NCBI RefSeq assembly: GCF_030056735.1
Contig: NZ_JASHKN010000002.1
Coordinates: forward strand, 682,001 to 746,000
Direction: 5' to 3'
Length of the DNA: 64,000 nucleotides
Source of the DNA: Rhodococcus sp. IEGM 1409
Lineage (GTDB): Bacteria; Actinomycetota; Actinomycetes; Mycobacteriales; Mycobacteriaceae
The notes below the pieces were generated by a model. The model did not search any database, was not told where the DNA came from, and was given only the letters and a program-made list of their open reading frames with translations. Position numbers and translations under genes: made by a program. Shown here one piece after another: positions 16,255-26,073 of this stretch (positions are counted from its first letter, which is position 1; each line of letters starts with the position of its first letter).

Positions 16255-18539
16255 TGATCGCAAGTCGTGTCATCGTTCGTGGCGTAGTCCAGGGGGTGGG
16301 ATTCCGGCCGTTCGTTCATTCGACTGCCACCGAACTGGGACTGTCGGGTTCGGTGGGAAATTCTGCTCTCGGTGTTGTAATCGAGATCGAAGGCGACGGA
16401 GAGGCAATCGATGCATTTGTCGCTCGGGTGCGACACCGCCCCCCACCGCTGGCACGGGTGGAGTCGATAGAGCGCGAAGACTCGCGACCGGTAGGTCGTC
16501 AGGGGTTTTGCATAATCGAGACGGATGCGGGGTCGGTCGGGCGAACCTTGGCGCCGGCCGACGTCGGGATCTGCGACGATTGCCTCCGGGAACTGACCGA
16601 TCCCGGCGATCGGCGATTTCGTCATCCCTTCATCACCTGTACCAATTGTGGTCCACGATTCACGATCATCGAGTCGCTGCCCTACGACCGGGCCGCCACG
16701 ACGATGAAACGGTTCCCGTTGTGCGCGAACTGTGCGGCGGAGTACGTGGATCCCTCGGACCGCCGGTTTCACGCGCAACCGATTGCCTGCCCGGAGTGCG
16801 GTCCGACGCTCTCATTCGTGGAACGGGGCACGGACGCGGTGACCGGCGAGGCCGCACTGCTACGAGCTCGATCGCTACTACGAGACGGGAAAATTCTTGC
16901 GGTCAAGGGAATTGGAGGGTTCCACCTGGCCTGCGATGCACGCGATGATCGCGTGGTTCACGAATTGCGTGAATGCAAGCACCGAGCAAGCAAGCCGTTG
17001 GCGGTGATGGTGCGAGATGTGCGAGAAGCCAGAGAGTTGGGTGCGATCGACGATGCCGGGGCCGATGCCATGTGCTCCCGAGAGCGCCCGATAGTGCTGG
17101 TTGCCAAAGCGTCTGGCTACGCGCTTTCGCCCTTGGTTGCCCCCGGCATCCCGGATATCGGAATCATGCTGGCCTACAACCCGATTCAGCATCTTCTTCT
17201 AGGTTTGGCCGGAGACGCTACGGGCCCGGCGGTGTTGGTCATGACATCGGCGAACATCGGTGGAGAGCCGATTCTGTACTCCGACAACCATCTCGAACGA
17301 GTGGGTGACCTGGCAGACGGGGTATTGACCCACAATCGTCCGATCTTGATGCCGTGTGACGACTCGGTGATGCGAATAGTGGCCAGTCGACGGCAGTTGC
17401 TCCGTCGCTCGCGCGGATATGCACCGCTGCCCGTCACCGCGCCGTTCGACGTACCGCCTACCTTGGCGGTCGGGGCCGATCTGAAGAACACCTTCTGTCT
17501 TGCAGAGGGCGGATATGTGTGGCCGAGTCAGCACATCGGAGACATGAGCGACCTCGCTGTTATCGACAGTTTTGCTGCGTCGGAGAGTCACTTCGAATCG
17601 ATCACGGGAGTAGTGCCGCACCTGATTGCCTGTGACGAGCATCCGCGGTATCGCTCGTCCTCTTGGGCTCGCTGTCGTAGTGGTGACCGACCGGTGCGCG
17701 TCGTCGGGCATCACCACGCACATGTGGCTTCCGTGATGGGGGAGAACGGCCGGGACGGGAGCGAACCAGTTCTCGGGATAGCGTTCGACGGCACTGGCTA
17801 CGGGGCGGACGGCGCAGTGTGGGGAGGGGAATTACTGCTGGCGACCTACAAGGGTTATCGCCGTCTCGCGCATCTGGGATACGTACCGCTGCCCGGGGGC
17901 GATGCCGGAGTGGAACGACCGTACCGAATGGCGCTCGCCCACCTGTGGCATGCCGGGTTGGACTGGGAATCCGACCTCGCGCCGGTGGCAGCCTGTCCGC
18001 CCCGAGAGCAGTCGGTCCTACTTCATCAGTTGGAGACCGGTTTCGGGTGTGTGGGCACCTCCAGCATGGGGCGGTTGTTCGACGCAGTCTCCTCGCTGAC
18101 CGGGGTTCGGCAGAGCGTCGACTACGAAGCGCAGGCTGCCATCGAGTTGGAGGGGATTTCGAGGGGAGTCGACAGCGCCGGTTCGCGGTACACCTTCGAC
18201 TGGATGCTGTCGGACGACGATTCGTGGACAGCAGATCCGCGGTCGGTCATTCGGGCTGTTGTCCGCGATCTCCGGGAGAAGGTGCCCGCCGACGTGATCG
18301 GCGCCCGTTTCCACGAATCCGTAGCGCACCTGGTGCTCGAATGGGCAATTCGTGGCCGGGAACTGGCGGGAGTGGACGAGGTAGTACTCACCGGAGGTGT
18401 CTTCCAGAACCCTCTCCTGCTCGTTCGGGCGTGTGCTCTGCTCGAAGACGCTGGATTCACGCCGTTGACAGGACTGGAGTTACCACCGAACGACGGCGGT
18501 CTCGCCTACGGCCAAGTGCTGGTCGGGAGTTCGTCATGA
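16251..18539 (+). CDS. hypF: Carbamoyltransferase HypF
   Basis: 762 residues with the full HypF order: an acylphosphatase domain (VRGVVQGVGFRPFVH near the start), two zinc-finger pairs (CDDC...CTNC and CANC...CPEC, about residues 105-185), a YrdC-like domain (about 200-390, KGIGGFHLACDA), and a Kae1-like C-terminal domain with GHHHAHVASVM and FDGTGYGADG. HypF makes a carbamoyl group from carbamoyl phosphate and passes it to HypE to become the cyanide ligands. ATGA overlap with hypC. Confidence 0.95.
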   Translation: MMIASRVIVRGVVQGVGFRPFVHSTATELGLSGSVGNSALGVVIEIEGDGEAIDAFVARVRHRPPPLARVESIEREDSRPVGRQGFCIIETDAGSVGRTLAPADVGICDDCLRELTDPGDRRFRHPFITCTNCGPRFTIIESLPYDRAATTMKRFPLCANCAAEYVDPSDRRFHAQPIACPECGPTLSFVERGTDAVTGEAALLRARSLLRDGKILAVKGIGGFHLACDARDDRVVHELRECKHRASKPLAVMVRDVREARELGAIDDAGADAMCSRERPIVLVAKASGYALSPLVAPGIPDIGIMLAYNPIQHLLLGLAGDATGPAVLVMTSANIGGEPILYSDNHLERVGDLADGVLTHNRPILMPCDDSVMRIVASRRQLLRRSRGYAPLPVTAPFDVPPTLAVGADLKNTFCLAEGGYVWPSQHIGDMSDLAVIDSFAASESHFESITGVVPHLIACDEHPRYRSSSWARCRSGDRPVRVVGHHHAHVASVMGENGRDGSEPVLGIAFDGTGYGADGAVWGGELLLATYKGYRRLAHLGYVPLPGGDAGVERPYRMALAHLWHAGLDWESDLAPVAACPPREQSVLLHQLETGFGCVGTSSMGRLFDAVSSLTGVRQSVDYEAQAAIELEGISRGVDSAGSRYTFDWMLSDDDSWTADPRSVIRAVVRDLREKVPADVIGARFHESVAHLVLEWAIRGRELAGVDEVVLTGGVFQNPLLLVRACALLEDAGFTPLTGLELPPNDGGLAYGQVLVGSSS

Positions 18540-18555
18540 GGTCAGGAGTTGTGCC

Positions 18556-18855
18556 ATGTGCCTAGCCGTACCAGGACGTATCGAGTCCCTGGAGGAACGC
18601 GACGGAACGACGATGTCGGTGGTGAACTTCGGTGGCGTCCGAAAAGAAGTGTGCCTCGAGTACATTCCGGGCGCCCAAGTCGGCGAGTACGTCGTAGTGC
18701 ACGTCGGATTTGCCATCCAGCGACTCGACGAGAAATCCGCACGCAGCACGCTGGCGGAATTCGAGCACCTCGGCGTACTCGAAGAGGAATTCGGTGACGG
18801 GTTCGAAAGGGCTGCCCGGGCCGCGGGGATCGAACCGAAGGAGACGGAATCATGA
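18556..18855 (+). CDS. hypC: Hydrogenase maturation chaperone HypC (copy 2)
   Basis: 99 residues beginning MCLAVPG, with [13 protein letters not shown] as in other HypC proteins. It is clearly different in sequence from the HypC at 15967, so it is an old paralogue, not a recent duplication. It begins 16 nt after hypF and overlaps hypD by ATGA. Two HypC-type chaperones in one operon with a single hydrogenase suggest a division of labour, for example one for HypD and one for the large subunit (inference). Confidence 0.92.
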   Translation: MCLAVPGRIESLEERDGTTMSVVNFGGVRKEVCLEYIPGAQVGEYVVVHVGFAIQRLDEKSARSTLAEFEHLGVLEEEFGDGFERAARAAGIEPKETES

Positions 18856-19964
18856 AGTATCTGGACGAGTTCTCCGATCCGGAACTGGCCGGCAAACTGC
18901 TGGATCAGATCCGCGCGCTGGCCACACGGCGATGGGCGATCATGGAAGTGTGTGGTGGTCAGACACACTCGATCATCAGACACGGCATCGATCAACTACT
19001 TCCGCAACAGATCGAGATGATCCACGGACCCGGATGCCCGGTCTGCGTCACCCCGCTCGAGATCATCGACAAAGCTCTCGAAATCGCGGCACGACCCGGT
19101 GTCATTTTCTGCTCCTTCGGGGACATGTTGCGAGTTCCAGGGAGTTCGTCGGATCTGTTTCGGATCAAGAGCGCAGGCGGCGACGTGCGCGTGGTGTACT
19201 CACCGTTGGATGCACTGACTATTGCCAAAGAGAATCCGGACCGGCAAGTGGTGTTCTTCGGGATCGGATTCGAGACCACCGCGCCGGCCAACGCCATGAC
19301 CGTCTATCAGGCCAATCGTCTGGGTATCGAGAACTTCTCGCTACTCGTCTCGCACGTTCTGGTCCCGCCGGCAATGGCCGCGATCATGGATTCGCCAGAG
19401 TGCCGCGTGCAGGCATTTCTGGCGGCCGGGCATGTGTGCAGTGTGATGGGAACGTCGGAGTACCCGGCGCTCGCCGCGAAGTACAAGGTCCCGATCGTCG
19501 TCACCGGATTCGAGCCGCTGGATCTGCTGGAGGGCATCAGAAAGACGGTGCTGCAGTTGGAATCGGGTCGATACGAGGTCGAAAATGCCTACGCCCGTGC
19601 TGTCACGGCCGAGGGCAACACTGCAGCGAAGGCGATGCTCGAGGACGTATTCGCGGTGTCGGATCGGACATGGCGCGGCATCGGATCGATCCCGGACAGC
19701 GGTTGGCAGTTGGCACCGAAGTATGCGCATTTTGATGCGGAGGAGCGTTTTTCGGTGACCGATATCCATACTGACGAGTCGAGCGTCTGCCGTTCCGGAG
19801 AAGTGTTGCAGGGCTTGATCAAGCCACACGAGTGCAGTGCGTTCGGGAAGGAATGCACTCCGCGGAATCCGCTCGGTGCCACGATGGTGTCGTCCGAGGG
19901 GGCGTGCGCTGCGTACTACCTGTACCGGCGCCTGGAACTTCAGGAGGCGGGTCATGCCGGCTGA
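18852..19964 (+). CDS. hypD: Hydrogenase cofactor assembly protein HypD
   Basis: 370 residues. Conserved HypD motifs are intact: [18 protein letters not shown] near residue 35, [10 protein letters not shown], and [13 protein letters not shown], with C-terminal cysteines for the 4Fe-4S cluster ([15 protein letters not shown]). HypD, with HypC, is the platform on which Fe receives two CN and one CO. The start overlaps the hypC copy 2 stop, and the end overlaps hypE by 11 nt. Confidence 0.95.
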   Translation: MKYLDEFSDPELAGKLLDQIRALATRRWAIMEVCGGQTHSIIRHGIDQLLPQQIEMIHGPGCPVCVTPLEIIDKALEIAARPGVIFCSFGDMLRVPGSSSDLFRIKSAGGDVRVVYSPLDALTIAKENPDRQVVFFGIGFETTAPANAMTVYQANRLGIENFSLLVSHVLVPPAMAAIMDSPECRVQAFLAAGHVCSVMGTSEYPALAAKYKVPIVVTGFEPLDLLEGIRKTVLQLESGRYEVENAYARAVTAEGNTAAKAMLEDVFAVSDRTWRGIGSIPDSGWQLAPKYAHFDAEERFSVTDIHTDESSVCRSGEVLQGLIKPHECSAFGKECTPRNPLGATMVSSEGACAAYYLYRRLELQEAGHAG

Positions 19965-21024
19965 GGAGACCGCTGTCGTGGACTTGTCGGCGTGGGTCTG
20001 CCCACTGCCGCTGCGTGATTCGCCGAACATCGTCATGGGGCACGGTGGTGGGGGAGCGATGTCCGCCGAGCTCATCGAGCACCTGTTCCTGCCCTCGTTC
20101 GGAAGCGCTGCCGATGCAGAACTCGGTGACTCGGCCGTATTCGACGTCGGCGGGGTGCGGCTCGCCTTCTCGACCGACTCGTACGTCGTGAAACCCATGG
20201 TGTTTCCCGGCGGAACGATCGGTGACCTTGCTGTCAACGGAACGGTGAACGACCTGGCGATGGCGGGAGCGCAGCCGTTGGTGATGTCGACGGCATTCAT
20301 CCTCGAGGAAGGGACCGCGCTGACCGACATCGCGGGAATCGCGAAGGCACTCGGGCAGGCCGCTCACGTTGCCGGCGTCCGACTGGTGACGGGTGATACC
20401 AAGGTTGTCGATGCCGGTCACGGCGACGGAGTTTTCATCAACACCGCGGGAATCGGGATTGTCGCCGATGGTGTGGACATCAACCCCACCCGCGCACAAG
20501 TAGGTGACGTCGTGATAGTCAGCGGCGACATCGGTGTTCACGGGGTGGCCGTGATGAGTTGTCGCGAAGGTCTCGAATTCGGGACCGAGGTGCGCAGTGA
20601 TTGCGCTGCCTTGAACGGCGTGGTCGCCGACATGATTGCCACCGGCGTCGACATCCATGTCTTGCGCGACCCTACCCGGGGCGGAGTTGCCGCGACCCTC
20701 AACGAGATCGCTCAGGCGTCGAACATCGGGGTTGCGCTGGTGGAGCGAGATCTGCCGATTCCCGCTGACGTGCGCGATGCCTGTGGGCTACTCGGCTTGG
20801 ATCCGTTGTACGTCGCAAACGAGGGCAAGTTGATCGCTTTTGTTCCACGCGAAGATGCCGACCGAGTTCTGGAAGCGATGCGCGGCAATCCACTGAGTGT
20901 GGGAGCTGCCGTAATCGGGGAGTGCGTGGCCGAACATCGCGGAATGGTGGTGGCCCGTACGGCATTGGGAGGCAATCGGGTTGTGGATTTGCCGGCGGGT
21001 GAACAACTTCCGCGGATTTGCTGA
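19954..21024 (+). CDS. hypE: Carbamoyl dehydratase HypE
   Basis: 356 residues from the ATG at 19954, which is preceded by CAGGAGGCGG and lies inside the end of hypD. The family's N-terminal VMGHGGGG and the C-terminal end PRIC are both present. The last cysteine is the residue that carries the thiocarboxamide dehydrated to thiocyanate. Works with HypF to make cyanide. TGATG overlap with the next gene. Confidence 0.95.
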   Translation: MPAEETAVVDLSAWVCPLPLRDSPNIVMGHGGGGAMSAELIEHLFLPSFGSAADAELGDSAVFDVGGVRLAFSTDSYVVKPMVFPGGTIGDLAVNGTVNDLAMAGAQPLVMSTAFILEEGTALTDIAGIAKALGQAAHVAGVRLVTGDTKVVDAGHGDGVFINTAGIGIVADGVDINPTRAQVGDVVIVSGDIGVHGVAVMSCREGLEFGTEVRSDCAALNGVVADMIATGVDIHVLRDPTRGGVAATLNEIAQASNIGVALVERDLPIPADVRDACGLLGLDPLYVANEGKLIAFVPREDADRVLEAMRGNPLSVGAAVIGECVAEHRGMVVARTALGGNRVVDLPAGEQLPRIC

Positions 21025-21773
21025 TGACTGCTGTCGGTACGGACGGGCCGGTGTTGTTTGCTCGTTACGCGTATCCGCCGAACGAGTTGGGTTACTGCGG
21101 ACCCGATGATTCTTCAGTGTTGCTTCGACAGGCCCACGGCATCTTGGCGATTGGCGCCCGTGACCGCGCCCGTCAATTCGACGGTGCGTGGCCGTATCTC
21201 GAGGCATTGGCCGTAAGTGCGGGCATCGACGACCCCCTGGATCCGCGAGTGATCGAAGCTTATTGGGTGGGAGGGGATCTCCTCGACTCTCTCGATTCGG
21301 GGAAGTTGTTGCAGCACCTGAGAACGGCCTTCGGTGAACGCGAGAACACCGGCTTCCTCCCCGTCCTCGGGCATCGTTACCGCGCGCTCGCGCACCACAG
21401 CTTTCACGTACTTCTGGTATATCCGTGGGTCAAACTTCTTCGGAAGCGCGGTACGGTCCCACTGTCCGTCCTCCAGAATTGTCGGATCAGGTGGGGAGTG
21501 GTCGAGGACGTCGGCGAGGAGCACGCGTTGGTGGTTTCCTCCCCGCTCGAGTTCGACGGTGAGCAACTCGCACGCGGCACGCCGGTAACGCAGCGAGTGC
21601 GATGGAGCGTAGACGGCCGCTCACTTGCGGCTACGCCAGTTCAGGGCGCCGTGGTGACGATGCACTGGGATTGGCTGTGCGACACCATCACTGCAGAGCA
21701 GTCACTTGCCTTGGATGCCGCCGAAGACTCGGCATTGCAGATCGCGAACCAGATGCTGTCGACCGATACGTGA
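21024..21773 (+). CDS. DUF6390-type protein, last gene of the hydrogenase operon
   Basis: 249 residues from the ATG at 21024, whose A is the last base of the hypE stop (TGATG coupling); a TTG at 21018 is possible but less likely. It has FARYAYPPNELGYCGPDD near the N-terminus and a HHSFHVLLVYPWVKLL segment. No signal peptide or known catalytic motif is visible. The family, as I recall, occurs only with this class of hydrogenase operon. Function unknown. Confidence 0.78.
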   Translation: MTAVGTDGPVLFARYAYPPNELGYCGPDDSSVLLRQAHGILAIGARDRARQFDGAWPYLEALAVSAGIDDPLDPRVIEAYWVGGDLLDSLDSGKLLQHLRTAFGERENTGFLPVLGHRYRALAHHSFHVLLVYPWVKLLRKRGTVPLSVLQNCRIRWGVVEDVGEEHALVVSSPLEFDGEQLARGTPVTQRVRWSVDGRSLAATPVQGAVVTMHWDWLCDTITAEQSLALDAAEDSALQIANQMLSTDT

Positions 21774-22251
21774 TCGTCAGTTCCCCCTCGGCGATGAATG
21801 CCAAAGGGCTGGGAAGGAACGAGTACTACATCGCCGCGAGGGCATTCCCACTTGCGAGGCGCGCCTTGCGAGTGACAATTCACCGTAACCTCCGTCCGGG
21901 AAGCAGCAATGAATCGCTGGCGACGACGAAGGTGGCCACGTGTCTGTTCGACGAGCAGATGGCCACTGATGCGTAGGGTCGTTACACGATTATTTCGTCG
22001 CTGCCTGAAGACCGACCTGCGAACGCTACGAAGGAATGTGGGTGTCATGGCTGTCGCTCTCGCCGGCCGGCGATGGTGCAGGGCATCTAGACGATTCCCT
22101 TCTGATCATGCGGAACATGTTGCCGGCCAATGACTTCAGTCGCGCCGCGCACGATACCAAGACGCCCGGCGACGAGAAGACAGTGATGGGACAGTATCTG
22201 CCGGACGGCCGATACCGTCGTGCCGGCCTTCTACGATCTTCCCTGCGGAAG
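21774..22251. other. 478-nt gap with no supported gene
   Basis: This gap lies between the end of the hydrogenase operon and the convergent padR. The open frames are short or run antisense into padR, and none has a ribosome site with a plausible product. The only structure I see is a 7-bp hairpin CGGAAGC/GCTTCCG (22246-22264) around TAGCT, overlapping the padR stop, which may stop padR transcription. It may be decayed coding sequence. Confidence 0.5.
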
Positions 22252-22890
22252 CTAGCTGCTTCCGTCGTCTATCGCACGGGCGAGGGTGGAGAGGGTGCGC
22301 TTGCGGTGGGTTGTTGCGGGTTGCACGGTGTCGGGCCAGTCTGCAGTTTCTTCCAATGCCCAGTCGGCCCATTCTGCGATGTGGTTGAAATGGCCGATCA
22401 TGAATCGGTTGGCCAGTGCCATCAGGTGATTTTGTTGGGGGAGCGTGCCGGCTTCGGGGGCCGAAATTCGTTGTGCGTGTGAAACGAACAGACTTCGGGA
22501 TTGAGTTGCCTGTTCGCGCATGGTGGTCAGGTTGGACCGCAGGTCGTCGATCGTCCCTTGGTGGGCGAAGATCACGCGGATCATGCCTTCGAACTGCAAG
22601 GCCGGCGGCGTGGACTGGGTGGCGAGCCAGTCGCTCAACGCGGTTCGGCCTTCGTCGGTGATGGAGTAGACGGTGCGGGAGCGCTGAGTTCCTTTTGTGA
22701 CCGTGGTGGCCGTGACCAGGCCGCGCTCGAGCAGTATTTTGGGGGCGTTGTATCGCTGTCGGTCGGCGGTTGGCCACAATTCGGCGACCCCGCGTCCGAC
22801 CTGCTCGGCGATTTCGTATGCGGACCAGTCCTTGGCTGTCAGCAGTCCCAGGATCATGTACGAGGTGGGTGTGAGATCACGCTGAGCCAC
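22252..22890 (-). CDS. PadR-family transcriptional regulator
   Basis: 212 residues from the GTG at 22890, preceded by AGGGAG; an upstream in-frame ATG would add 32 residues lacking family features. The N-terminal winged helix (LTPTSYMILGLLTAKDWSAYEI...) and the C-terminal helical Vir-type dimerisation domain are recognisable. PadR proteins are repressors, often of efflux pumps or stress genes next door. The target here is not clear; the neighbour at 22934 runs in the same direction and ends upstream. Confidence 0.85.
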   Translation of the reverse strand: MAQRDLTPTSYMILGLLTAKDWSAYEIAEQVGRGVAELWPTADRQRYNAPKILLERGLVTATTVTKGTQRSRTVYSITDEGRTALSDWLATQSTPPALQFEGMIRVIFAHQGTIDDLRSNLTTMREQATQSRSLFVSHAQRISAPEAGTLPQQNHLMALANRFMIGHFNHIAEWADWALEETADWPDTVQPATTHRKRTLSTLARAIDDGSS

Positions 22891-22933
22891 ATGGCTCCCT
22901 TCGCTCCGCGGTTGGCATCCAAGCCTACAAGTG

Positions 22934-24259
22934 TTACTTCCCTTCGCCGTTCGCATCCTCGGTGTCGGCGATGTCGTCGGATGCATCCTGTGCGGGTTTG
23001 CCGTAGATGAAGGGGACGAGCGCTCCAGCGACGGCAGACGCCGGCGCGAAACCCTCAGCGGTTGGTGCCAGATTTCCCCACACCACCATGGTCACATCGT
23101 TGACCGGGTCGTACCCCATGAAGGAGTTGTAGCCGGGAAGTTCGCCGATATGGCCGTACATCGGACCCATTTGAGCGATGCCGTATCCGTATCCCGCAGA
23201 TCCTTCGCCATCTGTGGGTTGCACACTGTTCAAACGCAGCTCGTGTGTGGCCGGAGTGAGGAGTGACCCGGTGCCTAGAGCTTTGACCCATGTCGCCATG
23301 TCGTTCGCAGTCGAGATTCCCTGACCTGCGGACCACGTCCACGAAGGATTGTGCATCGTGGTGTCGGTCGGTCTTTCGGTGCCTGCAGCGATCGCGTCGA
23401 GGCGAGATTGCGGGAGCGCTTGTTTGCCTTCGCCGAGCGTTTCGACGTTTCCACTGTAGGTGTAGCCGTCTGCATAAGGCGTCGGGATGCTGGTGTCGGT
23501 GTTGGCAGGAAACGATGTCCCGGTCAGTGCGAGTGGCCCGAAGAATCGGTCCGCGAAGATCTGCTGAATCGGCTTGCCGTCGAGCTTCTCGGCGATCAAG
23601 CCGAGTAGAACGGTGTTGGTGTTGGAGTAGTGGTAGCCGGTGCCGGGCGCGAAATACGGCGGCTGGCTCAGGCCCATCGCCAGTAGCTCCTCGGGTGCCC
23701 ACACTCGTTCCGGTTGCTCGTCGAGCGCCCGGTTGAGCTCGAGGGTTTCGGTGTAGTTGTACAGGCCGCTACGCATGTCGAGTAGGTTGCCGATTGTGAT
23801 GTTGTCCCCGTTGGGGACATCGGGGCGGAACTTGCTGACCGGATCGGTTACCGCCAGCTTGCCCTCGTCGACCAACTGCAGGATTGCCGTGCCGGTCCAG
23901 GTCTTGGTGTTCGAGCCCACGCGAACCTTGGTGTCCAGCGTGGGAGGTTCGTTCACACCTTCTCGGACCGAACCCCACGTGTTGACGTACTTCTGCGTCG
24001 GTGTCGTGATCATGACCACCATCGCGATCTCGCGGAACTCCTCCGCCTTCTCGGAGACGACGGAATCCATTGCAGCGCTGTCGAAAGACAAGACAGCGCT
24101 GTCCGCAGATCCGGCGGAGGTCGGCGCTGACGAGGAGGGGGACGCGGAATCGGTTGCGGACGAACAGGCTGAGAGCAATAACGCCGTGGCGATGCCGACC
24201 ACGGCCACTTTGCGAACCTTGACGTCGTGTCGTGACGTCGACTTCCCATCAGAGTTCAT
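22934..24259 (-). CDS. Serine hydrolase lipoprotein, class C beta-lactamase / DD-peptidase fold
   Basis: 441 residues. The N-terminus carries a lipobox LLLSAC, so it is exported and lipid-anchored at about Cys32, followed by a Ser/Ala linker. Catalytic motifs are Ser-x-x-Lys in VGSNTKTW and Tyr-Ser-Asn in YHYSNTNT; the third motif is probably GHIGELPGYNS. The family covers DD-carboxypeptidases, esterases and class C beta-lactamases, and sequence alone does not separate them. It is divergent from the DacB-like gene at 24346 and shares with it a palindromic promoter region. Confidence 0.85.
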   Translation of the reverse strand: MNSDGKSTSRHDVKVRKVAVVGIATALLLSACSSATDSASPSSSAPTSAGSADSAVLSFDSAAMDSVVSEKAEEFREIAMVVMITTPTQKYVNTWGSVREGVNEPPTLDTKVRVGSNTKTWTGTAILQLVDEGKLAVTDPVSKFRPDVPNGDNITIGNLLDMRSGLYNYTETLELNRALDEQPERVWAPEELLAMGLSQPPYFAPGTGYHYSNTNTVLLGLIAEKLDGKPIQQIFADRFFGPLALTGTSFPANTDTSIPTPYADGYTYSGNVETLGEGKQALPQSRLDAIAAGTERPTDTTMHNPSWTWSAGQGISTANDMATWVKALGTGSLLTPATHELRLNSVQPTDGEGSAGYGYGIAQMGPMYGHIGELPGYNSFMGYDPVNDVTMVVWGNLAPTAEGFAPASAVAGALVPFIYGKPAQDASDDIADTEDANGEGK

Positions 24260-24277
24260 GAACTGACTTTAAGCGAT

Positions 24278-24306
24278 ACTGCACTCTGCATGCTGCACTT
24301 TGCAGT
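24278..24306. promoter_or_regulatory. Palindrome with TGCA every 7 bp, candidate operator
   Basis: TGCA occurs at 24280, 24287, 24294 and 24301, exactly 7 bp apart, and the outer ends ACTGCA (24278-24283) and TGCAGT (24301-24306) are inverted. The 29-bp element lies between two divergent cell-wall enzyme genes, about 20 nt from the start at 24259 and 40 nt from the start at 24346. It looks like a site for a dimeric or tetrameric regulator acting on both. Confidence 0.6.
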
Positions 24307-24345
24307 AAATTACGACAAATCAGTCATGCATCCTCAGGAGCGTCC

Positions 24346-25938
24346 ATGCCGTACACCGCATCAGCTCGTGCCTTCGCTGCCTTGGTCAGCGTCGGCGTAG
24401 TCCTCACTGCATGTTCGGCGCAGCCGTCGAATTCCGATGTCGCATCGGCTCCCGCGCAGCAAATTCCGCAGGAGGCAACCCGCATCATGACCACCGATCC
24501 ATACGCCATGGCTCGGTGGTCGTATCTCGTAGTCGACCCCGACACAGACGAGGTGATCTACAGCAACAACGCTGACAACTCGATGTTTCTGGCCTCACAG
24601 ACCAAACATTTCACCGTCGGCACCGCCTACGACACCCTCGGCGTGGACCACACCGTCACGACCCCCGTATATGCCACCTCCGTTCCCGTCGACGGCACCC
24701 TCACCGGAGATCTCGTGCTCGTCGGCTCCGGAGACCTTGCGCTCGGCGGGCGCAATGCGGCACAAGGCCGCTTCGACTTCGCCACCGACGGCATCGACCA
24801 CGTGTACGCAGACGCCCTACCCGGAGCCGTTCTCGCGCCCGGCGACCCCCTTGCGGGCCTGAACGATCTCGCACGACAAGTAGCCGGCTCCGGCATCACT
24901 CGTGTCAACGGCGACGTCCTTGTCGACCCTCGTCTGTGGGACACCTACGCAACCGTCGAAGGCCTCGTCCCGTCGATCTTCGTCAACGACAACCTCGTCG
25001 ATATCCAGGCGAGCCCGGGTGCGGTAGGTGAGCCCGCCACCATCGACATGCTCCCCGGAAACAGCCTGTTCCGCGTCGATGCGCAGGTCACCACCGGTGA
25101 AGAAGGTAGCGACTCGACCCTGAAGGCGGCAGCCGATCCGTCCGATCCCACCCAGATCAACGTGACCGGTTCGGTACCGGCTGGAAAGACCTCGCTGACT
25201 GTCTATCGCATCACCGATGCAGCTACTTGGGCCCGTCATCTGTTCGTAGAAGTACTGCGTCGCAACGGAATCGAAGTCGCGACGGTATCTCGTACCAACA
25301 ACGCAGCTGCTCTGCCGGCCGATCGGACATATGCCGGCAGTCGACAAGTCGCGAACCTGCAATCGGCACCACTTTCGCAGTCGGGAGGGATGATCCTCGC
25401 AACCAGCTACAACACCGGCGCCAACACGTTCTTATGTCTGTTGGCGGTAGCAGCAGGATCATCGTCGTGCAGTGACGGTTTACCTACCGTCCGGGCACTC
25501 GCGGAGAAAGCAGGTATTGCAGCTTCCGATCTTGTGGTCATGGACGGTCAGGGCGGAGATCCGTCGCAAGCGACACCCGCGGCAGTCGTCGACTGGCTCG
25601 ACTGGGTGGACCAGCAGCCCTGGGCGGACGACTTCTGGGCAGGTCAACCGGTGCTCGGTGAGCGAGGTTCACTGTCCGGCGTCGGAACCGACAGCCCCGC
25701 GAAGGGGATGGTCATCGGTAAGACGGGAACATCCGCCGACGTCGAACCCGACACCGGCAGGTTGATCGTCACCCTTCAGGCGCTCTCGGGTTACATGATC
25801 ACCCCCGACGATCGCCGACTTCTGTTCGTCGTAGCCGTCAGCGATGCAGTGTTTCCCGATCTGCCTCGTGGAGTCTTCCAAGTCGGGGGTGACGTGGGCG
25901 GTGTTGCCGCTGCGTTCCAACAAGCACAGACGAGCTGA
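24346..25938 (+). CDS. D-alanyl-D-alanine carboxypeptidase/endopeptidase, S13 (PBP4/DacB-like)
   Basis: 530-residue lipoprotein (lipobox VVLTAC) with the three penicillin-binding motifs of peptidase family S13: Ser-x-x-Lys in ASQTKHF, Ser-Tyr-Asn in ATSYNTGAN, and Lys-Thr-Gly in IGKTGTS. It would trim or cleave peptidoglycan stem peptides outside the membrane. AGGAG lies 5 nt before the ATG. The divergent serine hydrolase and shared palindrome suggest joint regulation in cell-wall maintenance. Confidence 0.88.
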   Translation: MPYTASARAFAALVSVGVVLTACSAQPSNSDVASAPAQQIPQEATRIMTTDPYAMARWSYLVVDPDTDEVIYSNNADNSMFLASQTKHFTVGTAYDTLGVDHTVTTPVYATSVPVDGTLTGDLVLVGSGDLALGGRNAAQGRFDFATDGIDHVYADALPGAVLAPGDPLAGLNDLARQVAGSGITRVNGDVLVDPRLWDTYATVEGLVPSIFVNDNLVDIQASPGAVGEPATIDMLPGNSLFRVDAQVTTGEEGSDSTLKAAADPSDPTQINVTGSVPAGKTSLTVYRITDAATWARHLFVEVLRRNGIEVATVSRTNNAAALPADRTYAGSRQVANLQSAPLSQSGGMILATSYNTGANTFLCLLAVAAGSSSCSDGLPTVRALAEKAGIAASDLVVMDGQGGDPSQATPAAVVDWLDWVDQQPWADDFWAGQPVLGERGSLSGVGTDSPAKGMVIGKTGTSADVEPDTGRLIVTLQALSGYMITPDDRRLLFVVAVSDAVFPDLPRGVFQVGGDVGGVAAAFQQAQTS

Positions 25939-25963
25939 CACGGGACGAGACAGAGGTCCGGCG

Positions 25964-25999
25964 GTTCGGGCACTCATTCCTTTCGAATGAGGCACGAAC
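25964..25999 (+). terminator. Hairpin after the DacB-like gene
   Basis: CTCATTC (25973-25979) pairs with GAATGAG (25985-25991) around CTTTC, and GTTCG (25964-25968) can pair with CGAAC (25995-25999) as an outer stem. It lies 26 nt after the stop. A probable terminator, though no T-run follows. Confidence 0.55.
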
Positions 26000-26073
26000 G
26001 ATGTAGGCGCACGGAGTGTCAGCATTGGCGCGCAGCGGTATCGACTGCGTCCCGATGAGAAACGAGTTTTGAC

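Noticed and set aside
22036..22482. 148-codon plus-strand frame after the hydrogenase operon
   Set aside because: Its second half is antisense to padR, it has no ribosome site and no recognisable product.
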